Source of the DNA: Chromera velia
Lineage: Eukaryota > Sar > Chromeraceae
Assembly (NCBI GenBank): GCA_018398765.1
Contig: JAHBMJ010000643.1
Location: 1-17,657 of the forward strand
DNA: 17,657 nucleotides
Direction of reading: 5' to 3'
Of the stretch, positions 1-9,014 are shown in pieces. Numbering within the stretch: the first letter of the stretch is position 1; each line of letters starts with the position of its first letter. The notes beneath the pieces were generated by a model. The model did no database searches, had not been told where the DNA came from, and worked only from the letters and a program-made list of their open reading frames with translations. Both the position numbers and the translations under genes were made by a program.

Positions 1-885
1 CCCCCCCCCCCCCCCCCCTCTCTCTCTGTGTCTGTGTGTGTGTGTGTGTCTTCGATCTTCTACTTCTGCTGTATACTTCGACGCCTGTTGCCACTTCTGC
101 GACTGAATCTGCTGCTTTGTTTCTCCTGTTTCTTTCATGTGGCCTGTCCCTGTCTTTGTTTGCTGTACCGTCTGTGAGGGGTCGATCGATCCGGGTGCTT
201 GTCGGTTTTCATCCATTTTTTTCCATGTTTTCAAACCTGCACATACGCACCTAGATACGCACACGTGCTCTCTCTCCGAGCTGTCTCTCGCCCCGAGCTC
301 TCTCTCTAACACGGTCTGTTACACAGACACCCAGATAGACACGCACACCTAGACACACACACGGACGCACGCGCGCACGCCTAGGCGCACGCACGCACAC
401 ATATACACACCTGCAGACACAGACGAACGCGTCTTATATTTTTTTTTCTAGAGTTTTTCTAGGAGTTTTTTTCTTGACGTTTTTTAAAATTTATATAAAT
501 ATATATTTAAAAGTTTTTATCAACTTTTTAATGAAAATAGGCCAATTACAGGGATTATACTAAGGGGTATATAACAACTGCATAATCGATTTTATAACGG
601 CATTGATTGATTGATTGATTGATTGACATGTTCCGCCCTGGGGCCTTCCCGCTATGTCTATTTGTCGCCAGAGCTAGCAGACATGTTTTTGTCCTCTTTC
701 ATTTTTTTTATGATCGTGAACGCTTTTCCACAGTTGTAATTCCGATTCAACTCAAAAATAAAAAAATGATTTTAACTTAGAATATATAGGATAAAATTTT
801 TGTTTTTAGTTTCCCTATCCAGCTAGGCGATGCTGCTGACGCACAGACTGCGGCACAGTGATAAAATTAGGATTAATCTTCAGAG
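1..885. other. Non-coding flank with microsatellites and AT-rich stretch
   Basis: No gene is recognised here. The segment opens with a run of cytosines that grades into CT and GT repeats (about 1-50). From about 240 to 430 it is rich in CA/CACG dinucleotide-type repeats. About 440-560 is strongly AT-rich with T runs. A clean ATTG tetranucleotide repeat lies at about 602-626. The open frames in the first 350 bases are low-complexity translations of these repeats and are not credible genes. Confidence 0.6.
602..626. repeat. (ATTG)n microsatellite
   Basis: About six uninterrupted copies of the tetranucleotide ATTG are visible directly. It is a simple tandem repeat in non-coding DNA upstream of the retroelement. 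Confidence 0.9.
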
Positions 886-890
886 GATTG
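886..890. repeat. Target site duplication, left copy (GATTG)
   Basis: GATTG lies immediately outside the left LTR and is repeated exactly at 7043-7047, immediately outside the right LTR. A 5-bp duplication is typical of Ty1/copia integration and fixes both element ends to the base. Confidence 0.93.
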
Positions 891-1165
891 TGAAGAGAAC
901 TAGAATGGTCCAGTCAAGGACATCAGTCTAGTCACACGGTTCTCTATACAGGAATAATAATGCAAGATGTTTGTCCGGCTTCTGCTCTCATCGATCGAGA
1001 GTTGTTCCATCGAATCACCCTGAGTGTTTCACTAAGCAACTTTACAACATGGATTGACGCATGCATTTTCTCCGTCCGCACCGATAGGCAACGCAGCCGT
1101 ACGGGACCAGCCAAGTCGGGCCAACTAATGCATGCCCGCTTCCTCTCTATAAGTGGCTGATTACA
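891..1165 (-). repeat. LTR (3' LTR of the element), 275 bp
   Basis: On the plus strand this LTR begins TGAAGAGAAC and ends TGATTACA, as does the copy at 6748-7042. I counted about 15 substitutions between the two. There are also two length differences: 4 bp near 933 and 16 bp near 1069. This is about 6% substitution divergence and suggests an old insertion. It is the 3' LTR because the coding region runs on the minus strand. Confidence 0.94.
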
Positions 1166-1192
1166 TGCATTCCTTTCTCTTTTTTTTTTTTT
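1166..1192 (-). promoter_or_regulatory. Polypurine tract next to the 3' LTR
   Basis: On the minus strand a run of A followed by GAGAAAGGAA lies just inside the 3' LTR, separated from it by four bases. In LTR elements such a tract primes plus-strand DNA synthesis. The position fits; function is inferred. The terminal stop codon of the polyprotein frame (1195-1197) abuts it. Confidence 0.75.
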
Positions 1193-1194
1193 TT

Positions 1195-2187
1195 TTACAG
1201 GATAATCGGAGATGGGGTCGACGTGACAGAAGGAGAGGAGTAAGAAGTGAAAAAAGGGAGTAAAAGCTCAATGGACATTGGCTTCGTTAAGGGGTCAGCC
1301 ACGTTGGAATGGGAAGGGACGAACGAAAGGCGGATGGAAGCTTCATCCAGCGCATCACGGAGGGAAAGGGTGTGTAGGACGAGTGTGCAGGGCGATTTTT
1401 TAATGATGCAGAGCTGAAGTGACTCTATAACAGATTGGAGGGCACGCTCGGTCGGACGGGGCATCTCACTGGAAACCAGCTTCAGCAAGTCATTGGAGTC
1501 TACCCCCACTTCAGCCGTGACTCCCGCTTTCCAGACGTACCTCAAGACAGGCAAGAGGCACTCTAAGAAATCAACGAGGTCATGAGCAGGCTGAGCGTAG
1601 AGTTCAGCTCGGGTGGAAGACCGGGCGACTCGCTTTTGGGAAAATGCCCGCCAGTGCAGGATGGTAGACTTCAAAGTGAAGAGCCACCCAGACTGTGGAT
1701 GTGCATTTCCGGCAAACCCCAATGCGGCATCGCTCCATGACTTAGTGGAGGGGGAGGATGATGTGGAAGGGACATCAGAGCGAGAGATACGGAGGATACG
1801 GGAGGTGGCGGTACGTCAGGCATAATGGAGAAGGGAAAGGAGATAATCAGCGTCGGCGTGAGTGGGAGCGGAGGAATGATGGCTTAGTTGATTGCACCCT
1901 TGTGACAAGTCGGGGCGAGTGTCTCGTGCAACCCACGAAAGACACCCCAACCTTTTGCGAAAGGCTTTTTCTTCCTGGGCTGTCAAGAGACGGGGCGGTT
2001 CGGAGGGAAGCTCGCGAGACGATGGGGGGAGGGGGAACAAATCAGGAGGAGGAGTGGGGACGGAAGAGGGAACGGAAGCAGAAGAATCTGCAGAATCCCC
2101 CATACCCTCAGGGAGGGGGAGAGATAGGAGGTACTCGGTTTGGTAGATGTGTATGGAGTCCTATGATACATTGAAATCCACCCCTGC
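1195..2187 (-). pseudogene. Copia RNase H and end of reverse transcriptase, broken
   Basis: This is the 3' end of the polyprotein frame. A TAG (2161-2163) and a TGA (1816-1818) interrupt it. The part at 1816-2103 contains the post-RT connector GCLSWVARDTRPDLSQG, matching the conserved TRPD region of copia elements. Downstream, still in frame, come SWSDAALG (RNase H first Asp region), SGWLFTLKSTILHW, SQKRVARSSTRAELYA (a match to the conserved copia RNase H block around its second acidic residue) and ADPLTKPM near the C-terminus. This enzyme would degrade the RNA strand of the RNA-DNA hybrid during reverse transcription. The terminal TAA at 1195-1197 sits beside the polypurine tract. Confidence 0.9.
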
Positions 2188-2955
2188 CTAGCGGAAGGTT
2201 CCGTTCTTAGGTTTGGTGATCTTTATCTGGTAACCTCCTTTGGCTGCAATCTCGCGTGCTAGCTGAACTGCAGACCAACCAATGGGCAGGATGGCAAAGT
2301 CATCAACAAACGTGGGAAGGATACCAAGGAGGCGGGAAGTGGGGGCCTCAGGCTTACCCGTCCATTTCCACCATATTCCTCGAACAGAGGAAGGCACCCA
2401 CCCTGCTGCTGCGAGCGTCTTGTTGCGAGAGCGGTCCCACAAATTTCCAGAGTCGCGGAGCCCGTAAAGCGCCCGGTTGAAGAGCCACAGGTCCTGGAAC
2501 TTTTCATGGTCTGGGTAATCTTTTAGGGGATGGATATAAAGGGAATCGGAACGGAGAGCCGTGAGGTACGCTGTTTTCACATCGGCCACAACGATTTTAC
2601 GGGGGTCAAAGTCGGAGTGAGTAAAGGCCATGGCAAGGGCAATGCACATGGTAGACTGGGAAGCGGTAGCGCAAGACGTTGTGACTCCTTCACGGCAGTC
2701 GAAGAAAGGGGTGCCATCAGCAACGACTCGAGACTTGTACGTCCAAGAACCTTCTTCGACACGCTTCTTGGTATCAACAAAATGGGTGGGCACAGCAGAG
2801 CGGCGGTGCTCAGCATCTACTTCTGTGATCGGGATTCGCTTGTATGCATCATTGTTGGCGAGTGACTGCAACTCTACGGCACGGGACTTGGCTCGCCCAT
2901 CAAGCTGTTTTACTGTAAGCCCTCGGCGTGGGAGAGGAATGTGAGTTGTGGCAGC
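2188..2955 (-). pseudogene. Copia reverse transcriptase (RVT_2), broken
   Basis: The open part of the frame runs from about 2955 to a premature TAG at 2188-2190. The N-terminal side carries KQLDGRAKSRAVELQSLAN and TYKSRVVADG, typical of the region just before copia RT. KIVVADVKTAYLTA holds the first catalytic Asp. LYGLRDSGNLWD matches the conserved YGL block. FVDD at 2299-2310 is the catalytic box, a variant of the usual YVDD. The catalytic core therefore looks intact in sequence, although the reading frame is broken on both sides. The expected role is copying element RNA into DNA in cytoplasmic particles. Confidence 0.93.
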
Positions 2956-3290
2956 TTAGAACGTACTGAGCCCCACCTAGTGTCCTCGTTTCATAAATAC
3001 ACAACAGACGCACCTGCAACTGGAGTCGGGTGGGGGGGAGGAGGGAAGATGGCAGCCGCGGCTGCTGAGGAGGCAAAGGAATCGAAAGACAACCGATCGG
3101 TGGGGAACATGGTTTCTGGGCTTGCAAGGAGAACACTTTGGTAAGTGTCACAGAGGTGGGAAGGGAGAGTCCCCTCGGCAGAGAGGACAATGTTTCGCTC
3201 AACAACCTCTCCTAGGACCAGAAAGCAAAGCTCAGGCCCACACCCAAAGGGTTTTTGCGCACCGTACAAAAGTTTGGGGCGGCCCCGGCC
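2940..3290 (-). pseudogene. Frame excursion in the integrase-RT linker
   Basis: Going downstream on the minus strand, the main frame hits a TGA at 3232-3234 and a second stop shortly after. Plausible coding sequence continues in another frame from about 3270 to a stop at 2991 (for example LCFLVLGEVVERNIVL). The main frame resumes by about 2955. This implies two compensating indels, or one indel plus rearrangement. The exact breakpoints cannot be placed from one copy. Confidence 0.65.
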
Positions 3291-4608
3291 TGAGAGGGCA
3301 CCATGCAGGCTGCATGCGTCGGCTTGCAAGAGGCTGCTTGCCGTTTGATCCCCATGCCTGAACCTCAACCCGTCCCCCACCTTCAGAGTCGATAGCACAG
3401 ACGCTACCAAGGAAACAGCGGCCTGTGTTCTCATCCCGCCAAAGAATGAGCTCATCTTTACTAAAATTAGTGATGTTAAACTTGGGAGAGGGCGGCTGGT
3501 CAGACGGACACTGTATGTCTGAAGACTGCTGCGGTTGCTGCTGCTGCGCCTGGTGAGGAGACCCAACAGATGTGTCCGGGCGCTCGGAAGGGGAGTCCGA
3601 CGGCAACGGAACAACATAGACAGGGTCTGAGTGGAGGCTATCATTGGGACGGATGCACCTGCGATGCGACAGGATGGGCCGTCCAGAAGGAAGACGCAGT
3701 CGGAACACATGCTCACTTATGCGCTGCAGAACAGTCGCAGAAGTGTAGAGGGGTACAAGCTTGGCGTGGGGATGGTCAGCCTGGGGGTGATGGTAGAGGA
3801 CGGATGAGCTAATGGGAAATGGGGACGTCTCGGCAGAGGGGCAACGGGAGGTCTGAAGGAGGTCACGCAGGGCGTTGATGGGAGGACTGGGTGGCTGGGC
3901 ACCCCAGCGTCGCTCGAATGGGCTCTTATGAGTGGACCCTCGAGGCTGACGATTGTATTTGGCTGTGGCAAGGGAAGCAAACTCCTTCCAATACGAATTG
4001 TCAACTTGAAGACCTCAATCTCTGAGAATGCCCCGCAAAATCGTGAGCCAGTCACGATGGGAACACTCTGTTTTACCGAGAGAGTGGTGGCTGCCTACAG
4101 GGGTCAAGGGGTTTATAGCTTCCCGCTCAGCTAACCACTCACACCAATCACCTTGAAATTCGGGCCCGTGATTGGTTATCACCTCAGGGGTGAGGTCACC
4201 CTCCAGACTGCGGGACCAACAATCATAGGCGGCACGGATTATGGCAGAATCTTTTATTTCAACTACCTCTTGAGCGAGCCAGTCATCATGCTGGTCTTGG
4301 ATGTGCAATGAATACCTCCCTTTCAACCCCATCACAAGGTTACAACATACTTGCTGCCCGGGGTAATCGACCTTCAAAAACCCCCGGGTGCCGTCTCCCC
4401 CATGCCTGGGCTTTACATGCGCACACGTACCCCCTCGGATGGCATTGCATGGGAGCAGGGCGCGTTGAACGGTACGGCGGGAAAATTTAATGCTGCTGCG
4501 ACCGGGAAGAAGGTCAAAAAGGGATGCATAGAGAGAACGCTAAGTGGTCTCGATGCCTGCATGTCCTAACCATTCGTGATATGCACAGATGTCATTGAGT
4601 TCATCAAC
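3290..4608 (-). pseudogene. Copia integrase, broken
   Basis: The zinc-binding GAG-pre-integrase start is HEWLGH at 4561-4578 (H-x4-H), followed by a premature TAG at 4540-4542. In the same frame come GFLKVDYPGQQV, holding the first catalytic Asp, then TNHGPEF, where the family normally has an Asp but Asn is seen, then HSLGKTECSH with the catalytic Glu kept. A TGA at 4015-4017 interrupts the C-terminal side. That side continues with KYNRQPRGSTHKSPFERRWG, the typical copia end of the catalytic core. The following Pro/Gln/Ser-rich stretch and SKDELILWRDENTGRCFLG form the linker toward reverse transcriptase. The enzyme would insert the DNA copy into the genome. This copy should be inactive. Confidence 0.9.
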
Positions 4609-5460
4609 AGTGGCTTTGATAGAGATGGGGGGGGGGTCCTGTGAGAAAGAAGATTTTAGCTGCTGAGAAGGAGGCTGATCGGAGGCTGGAGAACTGTCAT
4701 AAAATGATGAAACGGGGGGAGAGACAGCAGATTCTCCCGAACGGGTTTTCACAACATAAGACTGGGTACGATTTCCTCGGTGTTGCTTCTTCTGTTTGGC
4801 TGCCTTCAAACGAGCGGGGAGGTACTCATTTGCGAGGACAACCAGAGAAAGAGACAACGGAGGGAACACAGGCGATGCAGGGTCCACCGCAACGGCCGCC
4901 GGAGACACAGAAGGGGAATTCAAAGCGGGTGCGGACTTCGGCAGGGAAGTCCCGTCTATCTTTAGAGGCAGAAAAAATAGACCATTTGCTGCACGGAAAA
5001 AATTGATAACGGTGGAGGGGAGTGCCAAGGATCTAGTCCGATAGTCAAATCGCGTGCCTAGTTTGATGAGACACTGATTGCCGATGAGTGGGAGGGTGAC
5101 TGCTTCTGTTTCCATGATGGACGGTTTCAACACAGCAGGCTGCCCATTTAGTTTGCAAGGAATGGTGACACGGCGCCGCATCCTCACTTTCGTTCGACAA
5201 GCAGTAATAACGGAAAGAGGTGTCGGCAAATCAGTCTCAGTCCATTACAACCCTGACTCTTCAGTATGCTTGTTTAGCCAGCCACGAGTGCACGTAGTGC
5301 CACTTGTACCCAGATTAAGCAAACACACAAAACCGTTAAAAGAGAAACCAGAAGAAACAGGAAGAGAAAAAGCTGACTGTGATAAATGGCTTACAGCGGC
5401 AGCTGTAGGGGAGGCCTCTGAATCTGTATCCGATGCCTCTGACTCATTGAATTTCATCTC
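4608..5460 (-). pseudogene. Copia protease-like region and linker, broken
   Basis: Between the Gag zinc knuckles and the integrase, the same frame contains CLLNLGTSGTTC near 5285-5320. This resembles an aspartic protease active-site loop but has Asn where the catalytic Asp is expected. A TAA follows at 5245-5247. Then comes LIGNQCLIKLGTRFDYRTRS, resembling the second half of a retropepsin, and GLFFLPLKIDG, similar to the segment before GAG-pre-integrase. A low-complexity Ser/Pro/Ala linker fills the rest. Position and motif shape support protease; the motif is weak, so confidence is moderate. Confidence 0.65.
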
Positions 5461-6657
5461 ACCAGTTAGGGCCCTTCCCTGCTGACGAGCACGCCCCTTC
5501 CCTGATCCTGTAGACTGTCTCCCCCTCTTTCCCTGCCTACCCCTATTCCCGCCGGACCTGCCCCCGCCTCTGCTGTAGCCGTAGGCCCTCAAGAGGGCAA
5601 AATGGTCACGGGCGAGGTCATAGTTACCAGTCTTGTGTCCCCAGTGATCACAATCGCTGCAGTAGTGCTGTTTCAGGCACTCTTCGGGACGGTGGGTCTT
5701 GTGCTCACAGTGAGGGCGCTTTCAAGACGGCCTACTCACACAGGGCCGAGGGTGGCCACTGGAAGAGCAACCCATTAACTGCACACTATACGTTTGTGCA
5801 GGAATGGACGGATTAGCAGGGAGAGTCTGACGGGAAAAACAAGAGGGCTGGGCAAAGTGGCGGAATTTGGCTACTGCACCATCATCTCCGTCGAAAGGCA
5901 TATGGGGAGCGATGCTGCTCTCGACATTCGCACATACGGTGCTGTCGGAAATGCCGTTGATGAGGACCAGGGAAGCGAGCTGCCCCTGACGGCGGGTAAG
6001 GGGGTCAAGGAGGGGAACAAGCTTCTTCTCTACCCTCCAAGTGCTAAGATCGGTTTTGTCCCCCGCCCCGGACCACACAGGGACAATCTCTTCCTGCAAC
6101 GAGAGACGGGAAATTTTTCGGTAGGCTGCTTTCACCGTCTCGATGTACTTCTCAACGTTGGGGCAGTTGAAAGTGGACAGAGTAAAAAGGGAGCGGAAGT
6201 TTGTGAACATTCGCTTGTGTTCGGTTTCCCCCGACGACTACAAGATGACATTCTTGCAGTGTTCGACATCATCAAACTCGGAGGGGGAGAGATCTGAGAC
6301 AAGATCGTAGAGCTCAGAGTATTTTTACAAACCCTGGCGGAATGCTGCTGCACGGATGTCTGACGGCACACTCGCGGGCTGCAATTTGCAGTGGTCTTCA
6401 AACACCTTGACAATCGTGACTCTACCCCCGTGAGTGTCCTTGAAAGGGAGCTCGCACTTCCATAGGGCGAATTTCCCCGTGTCAGTAGTGGGGGTGGGAG
6501 TCGGAGACGGAACAGAAGTGGACTGAGAAAGAAACAACTGCATCAATTTGTTAACATTGGCGGTCAACAAGTCCAAGTCAGAGGGGCTGGGGCTTTGATC
6601 AGAAAGGCTTTTGGAGATAAAACGGCCATTGGCCCCTCGAGGTTGGTCTCCGTCCAT
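5460..6657 (-). pseudogene. Copia Gag with zinc knuckles, broken
   Basis: The frame starts at the first ATG after the primer site (6655-6657, protein beginning MDGDQPRGANGRF). Gag forms the particle shell and binds element RNA. A TAA (6325-6327), a TAG (6238-6240) and a TGA (5722-5724) break it, all in one frame. Near the C-terminus a knuckle reads CSDCDHWGHKTGNY, fitting C-x2-C-x4-H-x4-C except that the last Cys is Tyr. A second degenerate knuckle (ending THRPEEC) lies just before it. A basic Gly/Arg-rich tail follows (GRQGKRGRQ). The capsid part is not conserved enough for me to name a domain. Confidence 0.85.
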
Positions 6658-6738
6658 CAGAAAGGGAAAGCTATACTCTGATACAGACCAACAGACCCAG
6701 AGGAGAAATTGATATGGAATCAAAGAGGAAAGAACCAA

Positions 6739-6747
6739 CTGCTACCA
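6739..6747 (-). promoter_or_regulatory. Primer-binding site, initiator-Met tRNA type
   Basis: Directly inside the 5' LTR the minus strand reads TGGTAGCAG. This is complementary to a tRNA 3' end of CTGCTACCA, as in many eukaryotic initiator-Met tRNAs, the usual primer of Ty1/copia elements. The match is nine bases by my reading; the next bases diverge. Confidence 0.8.
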
Positions 6748-7042
6748 TGAAGAGAACTAGAATGGTCCAGTCAAGGACATCAGTCTAGTCACTTACACGG
6801 TTCTCTATACAGGAATAATAATACAAGATGTTTGTCCGGCTTCTACTCTCATCAATCGAGAGTTGTTCCATCGAATCAACCTGAGTGTTTCACTAAGCAA
6901 CTTCACAACATGGATTGACGCATGCATTTTTTCCATAATGTCTCAAACCCCACCGCACCGATAGGCAACGCAGCAGTACAGGACTGGCCAAGTTGGGCCA
7001 ACCAATGCATGCCCGCCTCTTCTTTATAAGTGGTTGATTACA
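6748..7042 (-). repeat. LTR (5' LTR of the element), 295 bp
   Basis: This LTR has the same TG...CA ends as the copy at 891-1165 and is 20 bp longer because of a 4-bp and a 16-bp length difference. On the minus strand CTTATAAAGA (7021-7030) resembles a TATA box. It sits only about 13 bases from the LTR start, so its use as promoter is uncertain. No AATAAA signal was seen in the LTR. Confidence 0.94.
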
Positions 7043-7047
7043 GATTG
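7043..7047. repeat. Target site duplication, right copy (GATTG)
   Basis: It matches 886-890 exactly and directly abuts the right LTR. Confidence 0.93.
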
Positions 7048-7651
7048 GCCGCCGCCTCCCGTCCTAATGCCGAATGTCCACCGTGCGGCCGTCATCCCAC
7101 AGAAAGCGTCTAGATGCATCAGACCTCCTTAAACATATTGACCGATTTTTTTTTTTTTGTTATCTTATATATGCAAGCCGCCTTTGACTATATAACTAGT
7201 TTTAGTAACTAGTTCAACTTTGAAGTCTGTAGAAGTGTTTTTTGGAACGTCGATCACGGGCTTATAGGCTCATATCACAAGTCACTTTGTACAAGCTACA
7301 CTGGAACTATAGTGTGTTACAATGAGAATTTCTAAAACTTTTTGTATCACAATGATTTGTGACACAATAATTATGATTTTAAAAACTTTTGACTGATTCA
7401 ATTAAATTACACTTATATGTGATAAAATAAGTTGCAGATCACGGCTTAACACGTGTCGAGGGGCGGCGTCATAGCCGCTCCACAGGCCGCGCGGACTGCA
7501 CACATGCACGTATGATCGAACAAAAGCTGCATGACCTCGCAAGAAAAACGTACATGCGCAAACTCGTGCAAACTATGCAGCCCAACCTTAATTAAATCGA
7601 AACCGTCAAGCCATGTCCCTCCTCATTGTAGACTACCAGCATCACTCCCGA

Positions 7652-7687
7652 GCAGTGGTTTATGCCTGTCACTGCCTAAACCACTGC
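7652..7687. repeat. Perfect 11-bp inverted repeat with 14-base loop
   Basis: GCAGTGGTTTA at 7652-7662 is answered by its exact reverse complement TAAACCACTGC at 7677-7687, leaving a 14-base loop. This is seen directly. Its role is unknown: it could be a structured RNA, a protein-binding site or the remnant of a small transposon. Confidence 0.85.
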
Positions 7688-7823
7688 GTGCCCCTTCCTT
7701 GCTCGACCCTAGTACGGGCGGCCATTAGTTTTGCTTTGTTCTTTCTTACCGTTTTGGTTCATTCTGGCGTTCAAACTTGTCACTTCCCGTCTCTATCCAT
7801 CTCCTTCTTTATAATGCTTCACT

Positions 7824-7973
7824 ATGACCAAAGGTTTAAAGAAAGTGAAGAAAGATTTACGAGGGCATAAAAAAGACTCTGCTGAGCATAAAACTAAAAA
7901 GCTTCTGACTCATCACAAGGCTGAGGGTCGCTTGGAAGTGGGAGACATGGCCTGTTACGTGAACGTGGTCTAG
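7824..7973 (+). CDS. Possible small lysine-rich ORF, 49 residues
   Basis: An ATG with A at position -3 opens a 49-codon frame ending in TAG. The product would be very basic in its first two thirds (MTKGLKKVKKDLRGHKKDS, then EHKTKKLLTHHK) and would end in a more hydrophobic tail (DMACYVNVV). An AT-rich TTTATAATG lies just upstream. I recognise no family. It is short enough to occur by chance, or it could be an exon of a longer unseen gene. Only the composition makes it notable. Confidence 0.2.
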   Translation: MTKGLKKVKKDLRGHKKDSAEHKTKKLLTHHKAEGRLEVGDMACYVNVV

Positions 7974-8551
7974 GCAGTATAAGAGTCTGTCAGTCGGAAC
8001 GACCGTTGTTGTTCCTCTTTTCGGTGTCTTGCTATCACACTGATCTTACATGCTGATGCAACAGAAACGTGACTGCTGATTCGTATGGCTAAAACATATG
8101 TTACGACGCGCGTGTTTACTTCAATCACGGCCCCGGAAAGACACATACGCACCAGGCTGGTTCAATCACAGTCAATACAGTAAGGCGGGGCGCTCACTCA
8201 CGCTCGCACCACAACCTACACACACCCTACACGGCCGGCCAACTAAAAAGAAAAGTTTCTCTTACTTCTTTTATGGTCCACTGTATGACTGTAAGAAGAC
8301 AGAAACTGGATCTCGGTTCATCCCGGTGCTGCGGCGGTGCAAGTTCTTGTGGAAGAAGACGTGAAAATTTTGAGAAGACTCGGAGAAGTTCTGGGTATTG
8401 AAGTTTATACTGTTGTTCTGGTTGTAAAGTATCGTTCTTCTAGCTGGTGTCTGCATATCTGTGTAGTAGTTGGAAAATATACTATAGCTGTTAGTTTTTT
8501 TACCTTTCTGCATATGTCAAAAGGACATGCAATTTGAGCTTCTTTATAAAT

Positions 8552-8790
8552 AGAGATGGAGCTGTTAGGACCAGCGTTTCTGAAGGAATGGAGATGAGAC
8601 TACTGGGACCAGTGTTCAAAGTTTGTGTACGAACATTGGAATAGAGATAGGGCTCCCGAGACCGGTATTTATCTGGCCCATATATATAATCTGGGAATTC
8701 AGATAGAACTGTCGGGACCGGTGTTTGTGTAGGAATGAAGATGGGGCAGCAGGGCTGCCGGGACCGGTATATATTTAGGAATGGAGACCT
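8552..8790. repeat. Cluster of about five degenerate repeats, core GGGACCGGT
   Basis: Units share a GGAATGGAGATGG-like stretch, then a GCTG-like stretch, then GGGACCGGTGTTT, with the spacing varying from about 37 to 60 bases. The clearest cores are GGACCAG near 8569, GGGACCAGTG near 8608, GAGACCGGTAT near 8661, GGGACCGGTG near 8714 and GGGACCGGTAT near 8760. The minus-strand frame across it (8500-8796) is repetitive for this reason and is probably not a gene. Confidence 0.7.
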
Positions 8791-9014
8791 ATACATTGTA
8801 AGTACAATTGTAAGAACGAATATCTTTTAATAATACCTGGCATCTTATGATAAGTGAAGTCGATTCTCATACAGTATTTTCTTAGCTATTTTCAAGATTC
8901 AGCTCCCCAACCATGTTCCCTTTCCCTCTTCCCTGTATCATTCTGAATTGGAATGACTGGCTTCCTCTCTGAATTCGCTTTCGACTCCGTTCGTTCGTAC
9001 ACAAACAAAAAGGA

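Larger units (their letters stand above)
891..7042 (-). mobile_element. Ty1/copia LTR retrotransposon, complete but decayed
   Basis: This is a 6152-bp LTR retrotransposon read on the minus strand. Its LTRs (891-1165 and 6748-7042) have TG...CA ends and are flanked by the 5-bp duplication GATTG. Next to the 5' LTR is a primer-binding site complementary to an initiator-Met tRNA 3' end. Next to the 3' LTR is a purine-rich tract. The domain order gag, zinc knuckles, protease-like region, integrase, reverse transcriptase, RNase H is diagnostic of Ty1/copia, because integrase precedes reverse transcriptase. The coding region runs from an ATG at 6657 to a TAA at 1195-1197, essentially in one frame. 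It carries premature stops ending at 6325, 6238, 5722, 5245, 4540, 4015, 2188, 2161 and 1816, plus a frame excursion between about 3250 and 2950. All three stop codons occur, so a reassigned code does not explain them. The copy should be unable to move by itself. Confidence 0.96.
7048..9014. other. Intergenic region between retroelement and proteasome gene
   Basis: No recognisable protein or RNA gene was found. About 7140-7440 is AT-rich, with the palindrome AACTAGTT occurring twice at 7194-7214. The rest has mixed composition and contains the hairpin, small ORF and degenerate repeat cluster listed separately. The longest open frames here are under 100 codons, with no domain I recognise. Confidence 0.5.

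Noticed and set aside
36-352. Short plus-strand open frames at the window start
   Set aside because: They are translations of CT/GT/CA-rich low-complexity DNA with no domain.
240-430. CRISPR-like or structured repeat array
   Set aside because: It is imperfect CA/CACG microsatellite without regular spacers.
1195-6657. Stop-codon reassignment as an explanation for the interrupted polyprotein
   Set aside because: All three stop codons occur as premature stops, and the two intact genes end normally in TGA. Mutation decay fits better.
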